Source: Tenggerimyces sp963762635 | GTDB lineage: Bacteria > Actinomycetota > Actinomycetes > Propionibacteriales > Actinopolymorphaceae | Direction of reading: 5' to 3' | NCBI GenBank assembly: GCA_963762635.1 | Contig: CAVXLQ010000002.1 | Location: 1-64,000 of the forward strand | DNA length: 64,000 bases | Shown here: positions 34,138-43,085 of the stretch, in pieces | Numbering within the stretch: the stretch's first letter is position 1 | How the letters are laid out: the number at the start of each line of letters is the position of its first letter | Notes under the pieces: model-generated | Seen by the model: only the letters and a program-made list of their open reading frames with translations | Database searches by the model: none | What the model was told of the DNA's origin: nothing | Program-made: the position numbers and the translations under genes

Positions 34138-35550
34138 TCAGCCGCGCTGCTCGCCCAACGTCACGGTGACGCGGTCTTCCTTTCCGGAACGCTTGTACGT
34201 CAACGCCACTCGCTGACCCGGCACGTGACTGCGGATCTGCACGATCAGGTCGTCCGCCCCGGTCACCTTGTGCCCGTCGATCACCGTCACGATGTCACCG
34301 GTCCGCAGCCCGGCCTCGGCCGCCGCCGAGCCCGGAGTCACCTCGACCACCCGAGCGCCAGGCCCGTCGAAGCGCACATCGACCGTCGCGCCCATCACCG
34401 GATAGACCGCGAAACCGTTCCGGATGATCTGATCCGCCGTGCGCCGCGCCTGGTTGATGGGGATCGCGAAGCCGAGCCCGATGTTGCCCTGGGTCTGCCC
34501 CTCCTCGGCCCCCGGTTCCTGCCCGAGCGTCGCGATCGCGGAGTTCACCCCGATCACCTCGGCGCGCAGGTTGACCAACGGCCCGCCGGAGTTGCCCGGG
34601 TTGATCGCCGCGTCGGTCTGCAACGCGTTGATGAACGAGCTCTCGCCCTCCCCGCCAGCCGTCACCGGTCGGTTCCGCGCGCTCACGATGCCGCTGGTCA
34701 CCGTTCCGGCGAGCCCCAGCGGCGAGCCGATCGCCACGACTGGCTCCCCCACGATCACGCCGTCGGAGTCGCCCAACGCGACGGGATGCAGGTTGTCGAC
34801 CCCGGTCACGCGGATCACCGCGAGGTCGTACGAGGGACTCCGCCCGACGATCTTCGCCGACGCTTCCTCGCCGTTGTCGAAGCCGACCGTGATCGTGCCG
34901 TCGGTCGCGGCCATCGCGATCACGTGGTTGTTGGTCAGGATGTGGCCGTCGTCTCGGATCACGAAGCCCGAGCCGGTCGCCTTCCCTGCCTTCGACGACA
35001 CCTTGATCTGCACGACGCTCTGCAGCATCGCCTCGGCGACGGTCGCGACGTTCTCCGGCTTCGGGAACGCCTTCTCCTTGTCGCCCAGGTCGTCCTTGAT
35101 CGGCGGCGCCGGATCGCCGGCGACCGGGTCGGCGAAGCGCAGCGTGCCGTACGTTCCCGCCACCGCGCCGATCGCTCCAGCGACGAGCGCGATCACGATC
35201 GCGACGATCACCAAGGTGCCGCGACGAGGTCCGGTCGACACTGGCGCGGTCGCCGTACGGTCCAGCGAAGTCACGCCGAACGGCTGCTGCGAAGGAGCCG
35301 GCATCGCGGGGCCAGGCCGCGCCCACGCGGGCGGCGGCTCGAAGTCGGGTCGGCCGATCGGGTAGCCCGGAGGCCGCCAACTGGGCGGCGGCATCGGCGG
35401 CGGCAAAGGCTGGCCGCCGGGCGGTGCGAAGGGTGAGCCGTAGGACTGGCCGGCGTAAGGGTTGGGCGAAGGAGCCGGCGGCTGGCCGGGTAAGGCCGTC
35501 GTCGGCTCGTCATCCGGGCGTTGTTGACGCCCCTCCTGTGGCTCGGACAT
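34138..35550 (-). CDS. htrA: HtrA-like serine protease with C-terminal PDZ domain
   Basis: The 470-residue protein has a long proline-rich cytoplasmic N-terminus (about 105 residues), one membrane helix (GTLVIVAIVIALVAGAIGAV) and a trypsin-like domain. The triad is visible: ILTNNHVIAMAA (His), PSYDLAVIRVTG (Asp) and DAAINPGNSGGPLVNL (Ser). A PDZ domain follows (GARVVEVTPGSAAAEAGLRT, DIVTVIDGHKV). It is a membrane-anchored envelope quality-control protease/chaperone. The gene follows sigE, the anti-sigma factor and the RseB-like gene on the same strand, as in mycobacteria, and is a typical SigE target. Confidence 0.95.
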   Translation of the reverse strand: MSEPQEGRQQRPDDEPTTALPGQPPAPSPNPYAGQSYGSPFAPPGGQPLPPPMPPPSWRPPGYPIGRPDFEPPPAWARPGPAMPAPSQQPFGVTSLDRTATAPVSTGPRRGTLVIVAIVIALVAGAIGAVAGTYGTLRFADPVAGDPAPPIKDDLGDKEKAFPKPENVATVAEAMLQSVVQIKVSSKAGKATGSGFVIRDDGHILTNNHVIAMAATDGTITVGFDNGEEASAKIVGRSPSYDLAVIRVTGVDNLHPVALGDSDGVIVGEPVVAIGSPLGLAGTVTSGIVSARNRPVTAGGEGESSFINALQTDAAINPGNSGGPLVNLRAEVIGVNSAIATLGQEPGAEEGQTQGNIGLGFAIPINQARRTADQIIRNGFAVYPVMGATVDVRFDGPGARVVEVTPGSAAAEAGLRTGDIVTVIDGHKVTGADDLIVQIRSHVPGQRVALTYKRSGKEDRVTVTLGEQRG

Positions 35551-35635
35551 CCGGGCCCTCTCCCTCGTGCAACCCGTACGGGTAATCCACGTTACCCATG
35601 TTCCCCCGCGGACGACCGCTCCGAACGGATCCGGT

Positions 35636-36760
35636 TCAGTCGAACGGGTTCAACCAGGAGACCATCCGCGTCATGCCTCGGTCCAGTCGCTGTCCGAGAC
35701 CGTTGCCGGACGCTCCGGGGTCGGTCCCGTTGTGGGGGAACGTGGCCAACAGCGCGTCCAGTCCCCGCGGGGTGTCGCTGACCGCCGTGTACACCGTCTC
35801 GCCGCTCGCCCAGACCGCGTACGACGACAGCCCATAGCGAACGTAGTGACGAGCCTTGCCCGAACCGACCTCGCTGAAACCGTCCAGCGACGACGCGTCG
35901 AGGCGCCCCTGCTGCTCGAACACCGAGGCGGTGGTGAGGCCGTCGGAGTACGCCAGATGCAGCGACGTGCCGTCGGCGGAACGGCGTACGTCGGTCAGCC
36001 GAAGCGCACCCGCGACCTCCGGCGCGCAGCACGTCCAGCCGGCCGCCGTGAGCGAGGTGTACGCGGCGGGTGAGACCTTCAGCCCCTCCGCCTGCTCGAG
36101 CATCGGTGGCAGGTGCGAGACGAACACGTCGGGGTCGAGAGAGAGGTCGATGAAGCCGCTGGCACGTTCGAGGGATCCGTCGGAGGCGTAGAGCTCGCGG
36201 CGCAGCAGCAGCCCGGTCTCGTTGTCGATCCAGAACCGGGCCGCGATCGCACCGGCAACGGAGTGGGCCTCGACGATCGTGGCCGGGCGACCGGCGGAAC
36301 GGGCGGCGCCGGCGACCGTGACCGCGTAGTTGTCGGCCAGCGTCGACGTCTCGCCGTCGGCGGTGGCGAGGCGGCTCACGTCGGTGCCGGACCGCGCGGC
36401 GACGAAGCGCGCCTGGTCGGCCGCGCCGGTGGAGTCGCCGCCGCGGACGCGGACGACCGTGCCCTTGCCCGGCAGGTTGGTGAGGTCGACGAGCTCGGAG
36501 CTGCTGGCCGAGCCCCGCCAGACCGAGACGAACTGGGTGCCGAGGTAGGCGACCGTACGTTCGGCGGCGGTCGCCTGGGCCAACAGGTCCAACGCGATGG
36601 GCTCGTCAGCGCCCTCCGTACCGTCGGGCGCCGGCGGCTGGTCCGTACGCGCCCCCGCGGTGGCGGTCGAGGAGAGGCCGCTGCTCAGCATGAGCCCGGC
36701 TACGACGACGAGCGCCAGCAGCCGCAGGGCGGACGAGGAGCGAAGGTGCGAGGAGGACAC
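35636..36760 (-). CDS. RseB/MucB-like sigma-E regulatory protein, secreted
   Basis: GTG 36760 follows an AGGAGG-type site. The 374-residue precursor has a signal peptide (LRLLALVVVAGLMLSSGLSS). The MucB/RseB N-terminal fold (VAYLGTQFVSVWRGSASSSE, VVRVRGGDSTG, RFWIDNETGLLLRRELYASD) has a lipoprotein-receptor-like beta pattern, and a C-terminal domain (VFEQQGRLDASSLDGFSEVG) follows. In proteobacteria RseB binds RseA and senses misfolded lipoproteins or LPS; the actinobacterial relative probably acts in the same circuit. It lies 7 bp downstream of the anti-sigma gene and upstream of htrA in one operon. Confidence 0.85.
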   Translation of the reverse strand: MSSSHLRSSSALRLLALVVVAGLMLSSGLSSTATAGARTDQPPAPDGTEGADEPIALDLLAQATAAERTVAYLGTQFVSVWRGSASSSELVDLTNLPGKGTVVRVRGGDSTGAADQARFVAARSGTDVSRLATADGETSTLADNYAVTVAGAARSAGRPATIVEAHSVAGAIAARFWIDNETGLLLRRELYASDGSLERASGFIDLSLDPDVFVSHLPPMLEQAEGLKVSPAAYTSLTAAGWTCCAPEVAGALRLTDVRRSADGTSLHLAYSDGLTTASVFEQQGRLDASSLDGFSEVGSGKARHYVRYGLSSYAVWASGETVYTAVSDTPRGLDALLATFPHNGTDPGASGNGLGQRLDRGMTRMVSWLNPFD

Positions 36761-36767
36761 GTGGCCG

Positions 36768-37361
36768 TCACCGTCCGATGACGCCGGTCAGGACTCCTCG
36801 GTCGAAGGACGCGGTGATCGCGCCGGCATCGCCCAACGGCTGGTTGGCGACGGTGCCGGCATGTTCGACGGAGAACTGTTCGACGGGCGGGGCGACGGAG
36901 ACCGGGGATGGCTGGTTGGTCTCGCCGCCGGCGGCGAACGCGACGACGAACGCCATCCCGGCCAGCGAAACAGCACCGGCCACTCCGACGCGGAGTGGCC
37001 GGCCGAACCGGCTTGCCCGACCAGGCCCGGAGCTTGCGGCGAGGTTGCTCGGACGGCCGGCGAACGGACCTGAACGCGGACGACTGAAGCCTCGCAACCG
37101 GCGCCGCGGGGCGACCGGAGGCGGTGGCATCGGGGGCTGTGTTGGATCTTGGGGGGCGCCGACCTTCAGCAGCCCAGCGACGAAGGACTCGGAGGGAACG
37201 GGATCCGGCAGTGAGCTGACCACGGACTTGACCCGGCGGTTGGCCTCCACGACCTCGCGGCACTCATCGCAGTGCGCGAGGTGGGCCAACAGCTGGTCCC
37301 GCGACTCATGGTCGAGCTCGGCGTCGACGAGGGACGAGAGCCAGGGTGTGTCATGGCTCAC
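36768..37361 (-). CDS. rseA: Zinc-binding anti-sigma factor (RseA-like, ZAS)
   Basis: GTG 37361 overlaps the sigE stop (GTGA). The 197-residue protein starts MSHDTPWLSSLVDAELDHES and has the ZAS motif in LLAHLAHCDECREVVEANRR (HxxxCxxC). A proline- and arginine-rich linker, one membrane helix (VGVAGAVSLAGMAFVVAFAA, about residues 130-150) and a short outer domain with GVLTGVIGR at the end follow. It should sequester the SigE encoded upstream and release it on envelope or redox stress. The order sigE-rseA-rseB-htrA supports this. Confidence 0.9.
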   Translation of the reverse strand: MSHDTPWLSSLVDAELDHESRDQLLAHLAHCDECREVVEANRRVKSVVSSLPDPVPSESFVAGLLKVGAPQDPTQPPMPPPPVAPRRRLRGFSRPRSGPFAGRPSNLAASSGPGRASRFGRPLRVGVAGAVSLAGMAFVVAFAAGGETNQPSPVSVAPPVEQFSVEHAGTVANQPLGDAGAITASFDRGVLTGVIGR

Positions 37362-38002
37362 GACGTACTGCCTCCTCCGGTGACGACTCGCTCGGTCTCG
37401 AGGTCGAGGGCGTCCGACTCGGCGCCGGCTCGCTCGGGCATCCGGTGCGCCAGCGCGGCGCGCAGGTGCGCGCGGCCACGGTGGATCCGGCTCCGGACCG
37501 TTCCCAGCTTCACGCCGAGCGTAGCGGCGATCTCCTCGTACGACAGTCCTTCGATGTCGCAGAGGACGACAGCCGCGCGGAACTCCGGGACCAGCCCGTC
37601 GAGCGCCGCCTGGATGTCGGCGTCGAGGTGCCGGTCGTCGTACGACTGGGCCGGGCTCGGCTCGGAGCCGGCCAGGCGCTCGGACGCGTCCTCGGGCAGC
37701 GAGTCGAAGCGGATGCGTTGCTTGCGGCGCGCCTGGTCGAGGAACAGGTTGGTCGTGATGCGGTGCAGCCAGCCCTGGAACGTGCCGGGTGTGTAGGTGT
37801 TCAGCGAACGGAAGACCCGAACGAAGACCTCCTGAGTGAGGTCCTCGGCGTCATGCTTGTTACCGGTCAACCGGTATGCGAGCCGGTAGACGCGAGCTGA
37901 GTGCGTACGGACGATCTCTTCCCACGACGGCGGCGTCCAGACCTCTTCTTCGGTCTGCTCGACGGGCGACGCGGTGGCCGTGTCTCTCGGTTGATCGATC
38001 AC
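37358..38002 (-). CDS. sigE: ECF sigma factor SigE
   Basis: GTG 38002 is chosen since GAGGGGGAG precedes it by 8 bases; GTG 38056, ATG 38050 and ATG 38041 are in frame but lack such a site. The protein has about 214 residues: region 2 (VRTHSARVYRLAYRLTGNKH, DAEDLTQEVFVRVFRSLNTY, TFQGWLHRITTNLFLDQARR) and region 4 (VVLCDIEGLSYEEIAATLGV, KLGTVRSRIHRGRAHLRAAL). These are close to the mycobacterial SigE, which controls envelope stress including htrA. Heads the operon sigE-rseA-rseB-like-htrA. Confidence 0.92.
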   Translation of the reverse strand: MIDQPRDTATASPVEQTEEEVWTPPSWEEIVRTHSARVYRLAYRLTGNKHDAEDLTQEVFVRVFRSLNTYTPGTFQGWLHRITTNLFLDQARRKQRIRFDSLPEDASERLAGSEPSPAQSYDDRHLDADIQAALDGLVPEFRAAVVLCDIEGLSYEEIAATLGVKLGTVRSRIHRGRAHLRAALAHRMPERAGAESDALDLETERVVTGGGSTS

Positions 38003-38314
38003 CGGAGCGGCTCCCCCTCTCCACGTGAGAGTCGCGGTCATGCTTGCCATGCCCACAACTGCTCACCACCTGCCGCCGGTGTAGGGAGTACCGTCGGCAC
38101 CCGCCGGTGCGGCGGATGCTCACATCATCCCCAACGGACGGCCCAACCGGATCGGTTCCGGGCCCGGATTTAGGGTCTTCTTAGACTCAGGGTTTCCCCT
38201 GAGGGACCGTCCACCTGAGGTCTGATCCAGTGGTCCTCCCACCACTCCTGGCCTGCGCAACTAGCCGTCATTGGTCGCGGCTCGGCTCGCTCAGTTTCAC
38301 TCCGACGGCCATTT

Positions 38315-39046
38315 GTGGCTGCGACACGCCGCCGCCGCTGCTTCGACGAGCCGACCGCGACTAGGCTTCCGTCACGGAACGTAGGCGACGGTCTTGAGGA
38401 GGCAGCCATCAGCACGCCGCTGAACGCCGCGAGCCTGGCGTACGCCGACAGTTACGTCGCCGAGGACGAGGTCCTCGCGGCCGCCCGCGCCAGGGGTGCG
38501 GAGGTGGGCGCACCTCCCATCGGCCCTGGTGGGGGCGCCACGCTGCGCTTCCTGGCCACGTTGCTGCAGGCCAAGTCGGTCGTCGAGGTCGGAACGGGCT
38601 GTGGCGTGTCAGGCGTTTGGCTGATCCGCGGGATGGTGCCGTCCGGCACGCTCACCTCGGTCGACGTCGAGGCCGAGCACCAGCGGCTCGCGCGGGAGAC
38701 GTTCGCCGATGCCGGGATCCCACCGCAGCGCACGCGGCTGATCACCGGCCGCGCGCTGGACGTCCTGCCGCGGCTGACCGACGGCGGGTACGACCTGGTG
38801 TTCTGCGACGGTGACAAGAAGGAGTACCCGGAGTACTTCGCCGAGGCGCTCCGCCTGCTGCGCCCGGGTGGCGTGGTGGCGATCGACAACACGCTGTGGC
38901 ACGACCGGGTCGCCGACCCCGCGCAGCGCGACCCGTCGACGGTGACGATCCGCGAGCTGAACAAGTCCCTACTCGAGGACGAACGCGTGATCCCGCTGCT
39001 GCTTCCGGTCGGCGACGGCCTGCTCTGCGCGGTCAAGAAGCCGTAG
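38315..39046 (+). CDS. SAM-dependent O-methyltransferase (Rv1220c-like)
   Basis: The conserved part begins STPLNAASLAYADSYVAEDE and contains VVEVGTGCGVSGVWLIRGMV (SAM-binding GxGxG loop), LTSVDVEAEHQRLARETFAD, DLVFCDGDKKEYPEYFAEAL (metal-site Asp) and GGVVAIDNTLWHDRVADPAQ. This is a class-I metal-dependent catechol-type O-methyltransferase. The only standard start is GTG 38315, which adds 31 arginine-rich residues atypical of the family. A perfect GAGGAGG (38396-38402) sits 5 bases before ATC 38408, directly at the conserved N-terminus, so a rare ATC start is plausible. Divergent from sigE, as in mycobacteria. Confidence 0.88.
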   Translation: MAATRRRRCFDEPTATRLPSRNVGDGLEEAAISTPLNAASLAYADSYVAEDEVLAAARARGAEVGAPPIGPGGGATLRFLATLLQAKSVVEVGTGCGVSGVWLIRGMVPSGTLTSVDVEAEHQRLARETFADAGIPPQRTRLITGRALDVLPRLTDGGYDLVFCDGDKKEYPEYFAEALRLLRPGGVVAIDNTLWHDRVADPAQRDPSTVTIRELNKSLLEDERVIPLLLPVGDGLLCAVKKP

Positions 39047-39051
39047 CTCCG

Positions 39052-39363
39052 ATGGAACTGGACGACCTCTCCCGTCGGGTGGAGGCGGTGAGTACGGCCT
39101 ACGCCGCCTCGCACGGCTTCGAACGGACCGAGACCTGGCATCTGCTCAAGCTGCAGGAAGAGGTCGGCGAGCTGACCCAGGCGTTCCTCAAGCGCACCGG
39201 CCAGGCGCGGGCGAACGGCCGGTCGCCCGAGGAGCTGGAGGCGGCGTTCCGCGAGGAGCTCGCCGACGTGCTCGCCCACACCCTGCTGCTCGCCCGCGCC
39301 TGCGAGGTCGACATGGCGGCCGAGCTCGAGGCGAAGTGGCTGTGGCGGGTCAAGCCCGCCTGA
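39052..39363 (+). CDS. MazG-like nucleotide pyrophosphohydrolase
   Basis: ATG 39052 gives 103 residues. The all-alpha NTP-PPase signature EExxE ... ExxD is present: LLKLQEEVGELTQAFLKRTG and FREELADVLAHTLLLARACE. The enzyme is a single MazG domain of the small type that hydrolyses non-canonical (d)NTPs to monophosphates. It follows the O-methyltransferase by 5 bp and is probably co-transcribed. The end, EAKWLWRVKPA, is complete. Confidence 0.88.
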   Translation: MELDDLSRRVEAVSTAYAASHGFERTETWHLLKLQEEVGELTQAFLKRTGQARANGRSPEELEAAFREELADVLAHTLLLARACEVDMAAELEAKWLWRVKPA

Positions 39364-40264
39364 CGTGACCCGATCCGCAACCCGACCCTTCGACCTTGTA
39401 CACGGCTCGCCTCGAGAACAGCCCGCTGCCGTTCACCTATCCGCCGTTCAGCGGGTTGGTCTTCGTGCCGTTCGCCTGGCTGCCGTGGCCGCTGGCGTAC
39501 GCGACCTCGATCGCCGCGTCGGTGGTGGCGTTGGTGACGCTGTGGCGGCTAGGGCTCGCCAAGCTCTTCGCCGGTCGCCCGCAGCCGGCGATTCTCGTGG
39601 CGGTCACCGCCGCCTCGCTGCTGGTCGAGCCGGTCCGGGAGACCCTTTCCTACCGGCAGATCAACCTGATCCTTTGCGCGGTCATCGTCTACGACCTCGT
39701 GGATCCGAGACATCCTGGCGGGGAATCTGGATCGGGATCGCTGCCGGGATCAAGCTCACCCCGCTCGTCTTCTTCGCCCTCCTGCTAGTCACCCGCCAGT
39801 GGCGCGCGTTGGCGCATGCCACGGCGGCGTTCGCCGGCACCGTGGTCGTGGGCTTCGTGATGGCGCCGCGGACCGCCTGGGAGTACTGGACCCAGCTGCT
39901 CCCCGACACCGGTCGGATCGGCGCCCTCGCGTACGCCGGCAACCAATCCTGGAACGGCCTTCTCATCCGCATCACCGGAGACACGGCCGGTGGTGGGCAC
40001 CTCTGGCTGGCCCTGGTCCTCGTCACCGTCGGCGCGGCCTTGTGGCTCACCCGCGCCCTCTGGCTGCGCGGCGACCGTCTCGCCAGCGTGTCGGTCTGCG
40101 GCACGATGGCGTTGCTCTGCTCGCCGGTGTCCTGGAGCCACCACTGGGTGTGGGCTATCCCGCTCGGCGTCGCGCTGATCTCCGGCACCGTTCTCGGCCG
40201 CTGCTGTCCCGTCGCGGTGGCCGCGACGTGGTTCGGCCTGTTCGTCCTGTCTCCGATCTGGTAG
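39364..40264 (+). pseudogene. Decayed GT87 (DUF2029) mannosyltransferase-like membrane protein
   Basis: From about 39395 the sequence LYTARLENSPLPFTYPPFSG, WPLAYATSIAASVVALVTLW and ETLSYRQINLILCAVIVYDL is the front part of an alpha-1,2-mannosyltransferase-like GT87 protein. A shift near 39710 moves the rest to frame 2 (GIWIGIAAGIKLTPLVFFAL, YAGNQSWNGLLIRITGD, SPVSWSHHWVWAIPLGVALI). The N-terminal helix with the catalytic Asp loop is missing: coding sequence of the family starts right behind the MazG stop, with another shift at 39391. The end FVLSPIW is followed by TAG and then CCGCCCCAC, where the family typically has SPIWWPP, so this stop looks like a nonsense mutation. At least three lesions. 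Confidence 0.75.
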
Positions 40265-40314
40265 CCGCCCCACGGCGTCCTCGCCAGCAGCCGGGACCGA
40301 ACGCGGGCTCCGGC

Positions 40315-40647
40315 TCAGCGGTGGTGGACCGACTCCACCGTGTAGAGGTGCGGCTCGAACGACTCCGCGAGCGCGGCCGCCTCGCCCATGTGCTGCTGGG
40401 CTGCCGGGTCGGCGAGCATCGTCTGGAACGCTGCCGCCGACTCCCACTGGGCGTACTTCACGACCCGTACGCCGTCGGCGCTGGCATGGATGTTGGCCGA
40501 GACGAAGCCCGGCTGGTGCCGCATGAACTCTTCGGTCGCGCGGCCCAGCAGATCCACGAGCTCGCGCTGGCGGTCCGGCTGCACGGTGAACACGTTGATC
40601 AGCGTCGCGACGGGCGCGCCCGCGGCGATCGTCGTCGGGTCGGACAT
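40315..40647 (-). CDS. Antibiotic-biosynthesis-monooxygenase (ABM) domain protein
   Basis: The 110-residue protein starts MSDPTTIAAGAPVATLINVF. The dimeric ferredoxin-like ABM pattern is seen: VATLINVFTVQPDRQRELVD, FMRHQPGFVSANIHASADGV, VVKYAQWESAAAFQTMLADP. Members include cofactor-free monooxygenases and haem-degrading enzymes; the specific activity is not predictable. It follows the GNAT gene at 40656 on the same strand with an 8-bp gap. Confidence 0.85.
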   Translation of the reverse strand: MSDPTTIAAGAPVATLINVFTVQPDRQRELVDLLGRATEEFMRHQPGFVSANIHASADGVRVVKYAQWESAAAFQTMLADPAAQQHMGEAAALAESFEPHLYTVESVHHR

Positions 40648-40655
40648 CGGGACTC

Positions 40656-41195
40656 CTAGCTGGTCGGCACCCAGAAGCGGAGCTTGCCCACCCGTTCGTC
40701 CTCCAACACGCCGCCGCTGGCCTCGATCACCTTGCGCGAGGCCGCGTTGTCGACGTCGCAGGTCACGAGCGCCGAGTCGATCCCGAGCGCGTGGGTGATC
40801 GGCAGCGCCGCCTTGAGCATCGCCGTGGCGTGGCCGCGCCGGCGAGCGGACGGGCGTACGTCGTAGCCGATGTGGCCGCCCTGCTCGAACAGGAACTCGG
40901 TCAGCTGGTGCCGGATCGAGAGCCGGCCGAGGTACTCGTCGCCGTCGACGTACCAGAGCGTCGTCGACGCCACGATGCCCTCGGGGCGCGGCGTCTCCGG
41001 CAGCGCGTCGGCCTTGATCGCCTCGACGTACGCGGCGAACCCCGCCGGTGTCGACCAGGTCGCGCCGTACTTCTGGGTCTCGCGACCGAGCATCGTCCGG
41101 TCGGACGCGTGCCCGCGCCCCTCGGTGAGGAACTCCTGGATCGCGGCGAGGAACGACAGCCGGACGCGGGCAACGGGTGCGGTCAGTTCGGGCAC
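40656..41195 (-). CDS. GNAT-family N-acetyltransferase
   Basis: GTG 41195 gives VPELTAPVARVRLSFLAAIQ, the usual start of these 180-residue proteins; an upstream in-frame ATG (41246) would overlap the divergent gene's start. Motif A is FEQGGHIGYDVRPSARRRGH followed by ATAMLKAALPITHALGIDSA; motif B is VTCDVDNAASRKVIEASGGV. The R/QxxGxA acetyl-CoA loop is RRRGHA. Such proteins are commonly aminoglycoside- or small-molecule acetyltransferases; the acceptor is unknown. Divergent from another GNAT gene at 41245. Confidence 0.88.
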   Translation of the reverse strand: MPELTAPVARVRLSFLAAIQEFLTEGRGHASDRTMLGRETQKYGATWSTPAGFAAYVEAIKADALPETPRPEGIVASTTLWYVDGDEYLGRLSIRHQLTEFLFEQGGHIGYDVRPSARRRGHATAMLKAALPITHALGIDSALVTCDVDNAASRKVIEASGGVLEDERVGKLRFWVPTS

Positions 41196-41244
41196 CTGCC
41201 CATTCTCCCCCGCACGGCCCAACGGGCTATGCGAATATCGGGCC

Positions 41245-41793
41245 ATGCTGAACGGGGAACGAGTTCTGCTCCGCGCGACGGCTCGCGACGACGTGCCGAT
41301 GTTCCATCGGCTCGAGTCCGACGCCGACCTGCAGCAGGTGACGAACTCCAGGCCGTGGCGGCCGGAGTCGCTCGAGGCTACCTACGCGCGGTTCGACAAG
41401 GAGGTGGGCGAGGTCGACCCGACGATCGCGGTGTTCACGATCGTTCCGCGCGACCTGGCCGATGATCCAGCTAGTGGCGTGGGGTACGGACTGCTGTGGG
41501 GCATCGACGTCCACCACCGCGCCGCGCACCTCGGCATCACGCTGGTCCCCGAAGCGCGTGGGCAGGGTTTCGGCCTCGACGCCGTACGGGTGTTGGTCGA
41601 CTACGGCTTCCGGATCCGTGCCCTGCTGCGGATCGGCTGCGAGACGTTGACGACCAATACCGGCATGATCGCGCTCGCCGAGGCCGCCGGGTTCGTCCGC
41701 GAGGGTGTCCATCGGTCGGTGGGGTACCTGGACGGGGAGCGTGTCGACGAGGTGCTGTTCGGCTTGCTCTACGAAGAATGGAAACAGAAGTAG
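41245..41793 (+). CDS. GNAT-family N-acetyltransferase (RimJ/RimL-like)
   Basis: ATG 41245 gives 182 residues: MLNGERVLLRATARDDVPMF, then the acetyl-CoA-binding strand and loop HLGITLVPEARGQGFGLDAV (RGQGFG), and TLTTNTGMIALAEAAGFVRE with the closing VGYLDGERVDEVLFGLLYEE. This layout matches ribosomal-protein-alanine acetyltransferase-like GNATs. It is 49 bp from the divergent GNAT gene and 35 bp upstream of glgC, which may share its transcript. Confidence 0.88.
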   Translation: MLNGERVLLRATARDDVPMFHRLESDADLQQVTNSRPWRPESLEATYARFDKEVGEVDPTIAVFTIVPRDLADDPASGVGYGLLWGIDVHHRAAHLGITLVPEARGQGFGLDAVRVLVDYGFRIRALLRIGCETLTTNTGMIALAEAAGFVREGVHRSVGYLDGERVDEVLFGLLYEEWKQK

Positions 41794-41828
41794 TACCTGC
41801 GTTCGCCTACCGAGATTAAGGTGCGCCT

Positions 41829-43058
41829 ATGGCCAGGCAACCGCGTGTACTCGGCATCGTTCTCGCCGGCGGGGAAGGCAAAAGGCTTCTCCCGTTGACA
41901 GCTGACCGCGCGAAACCCGCGGTCCCGTTCGGCGGCACGTACCGACTCGTCGACTTCGTGCTCTCCAATCTCGCGAACGCGGAGTACCGGCAGCTGTGCG
42001 TGCTGACCCAGTACAAGTCGCACTCGCTCGACCGGCACGTGTCGCTGACCTGGCGGATGTCGACGCTGCTCGGCAACTATGTGACGCCCGTGCCCGCGCA
42101 GCAGCGGCTCGGGCCGCGCTGGTATCAGGGCAGCGCGGACGCGATCTACCAGTCGCTGAACCTCATCTACGACGACCAGCCGGACCACGTCGTGGTGTTC
42201 GGCGCGGACCACGTCTACCGGATGGACGCGTCGCAGATGGTCGACCAGCACATCGCCTCCGGCGCTGGCGTGACGGTCGCGGGCATCCGGATGCCGCGCT
42301 CGCAGGCCTCGGCGTTCGGCGTGATCCAGGCGGGCGGGCCGTCGGGGCGAGAGATCGAGGCGTTCCTGGAGAAGCCCTCTTCGCCTCCGGGGCTACCGGA
42401 CAGTCCGGACGAGTCGTTCGTCTCGATGGGCAACTACGTGTTCTCGACCGACGTGCTGCTCGATGCGCTGCGGCTGGACGCGGACGACGAGGGCTCGGTC
42501 CACGACATGGGCGGCTCGATCATCCCGCTGCTCACCGCCAAGGGCGAGGCGAACGTGTACGACTTCGCCGAGAACGAGGTGCCGGGCGCGACCGACCGGG
42601 ACCGCTTCTACTGGCGCGACGTCGGGACGCTCGACTCGTACCACGAGGCGCACATGGACCTGGTGTCGATCGACCCGGTGTTCAACCTCTACAACCGGCA
42701 GTGGCCGATCTACACGAGCTTCCCGCAGTACCCGGGCGCGAAGCTGGTGGAGGGCGGCCAGGCGAACGAGTCGATCCTGTCGATGGGCTCGATCATCGCC
42801 GGCGGCGCCGTGGACCACTGCGTGCTGTCGCCCGGCGTTCGCGTGGGCCGCGGCGCTCGGGTGGACGAGTCGGTGATCCTGAACAACACGGTCATCGGCG
42901 CCGGCGCGGTGATCAAGCGGGCGATCCTGGACAAGAACATCGTGGTGCCGGACAACGCGAAGATCGGCGTCGACCACGAGCACGACCGGGCCCGCGGATT
43001 CACGGTGTCGGCAGACGGCGTGACCGTACTGGGGAAGGGCCAGGAGGTCATCCTCTAA
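41829..43058 (+). CDS. glgC: Glucose-1-phosphate adenylyltransferase
   Basis: The 409-residue enzyme starts MARQPRVLGIVLAGGEGKRL; this GGEGKRLxPLT loop binds ATP. PAVPFGGTYRLVDFVLSNLA, GSADAIYQSLNLIYDDQPDH, VVFGADHVYRMD, FLEKPSSPPG and RFYWRDVGTLDSYHEAHMDL are the expected GlgC motifs. A left-handed beta-helix (VRVGRGARVDESVILNNTVI) closes it. It makes ADP-glucose for glycogen or maltose-1-phosphate synthesis and is normally allosterically controlled. It stands beside the convergent glgA gene, as in many actinobacteria. Confidence 0.96.
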   Translation: MARQPRVLGIVLAGGEGKRLLPLTADRAKPAVPFGGTYRLVDFVLSNLANAEYRQLCVLTQYKSHSLDRHVSLTWRMSTLLGNYVTPVPAQQRLGPRWYQGSADAIYQSLNLIYDDQPDHVVVFGADHVYRMDASQMVDQHIASGAGVTVAGIRMPRSQASAFGVIQAGGPSGREIEAFLEKPSSPPGLPDSPDESFVSMGNYVFSTDVLLDALRLDADDEGSVHDMGGSIIPLLTAKGEANVYDFAENEVPGATDRDRFYWRDVGTLDSYHEAHMDLVSIDPVFNLYNRQWPIYTSFPQYPGAKLVEGGQANESILSMGSIIAGGAVDHCVLSPGVRVGRGARVDESVILNNTVIGAGAVIKRAILDKNIVVPDNAKIGVDHEHDRARGFTVSADGVTVLGKGQEVIL

Positions 43059-43085
43059 CCCACCGTCCGTCCCCAACCCCGACGC

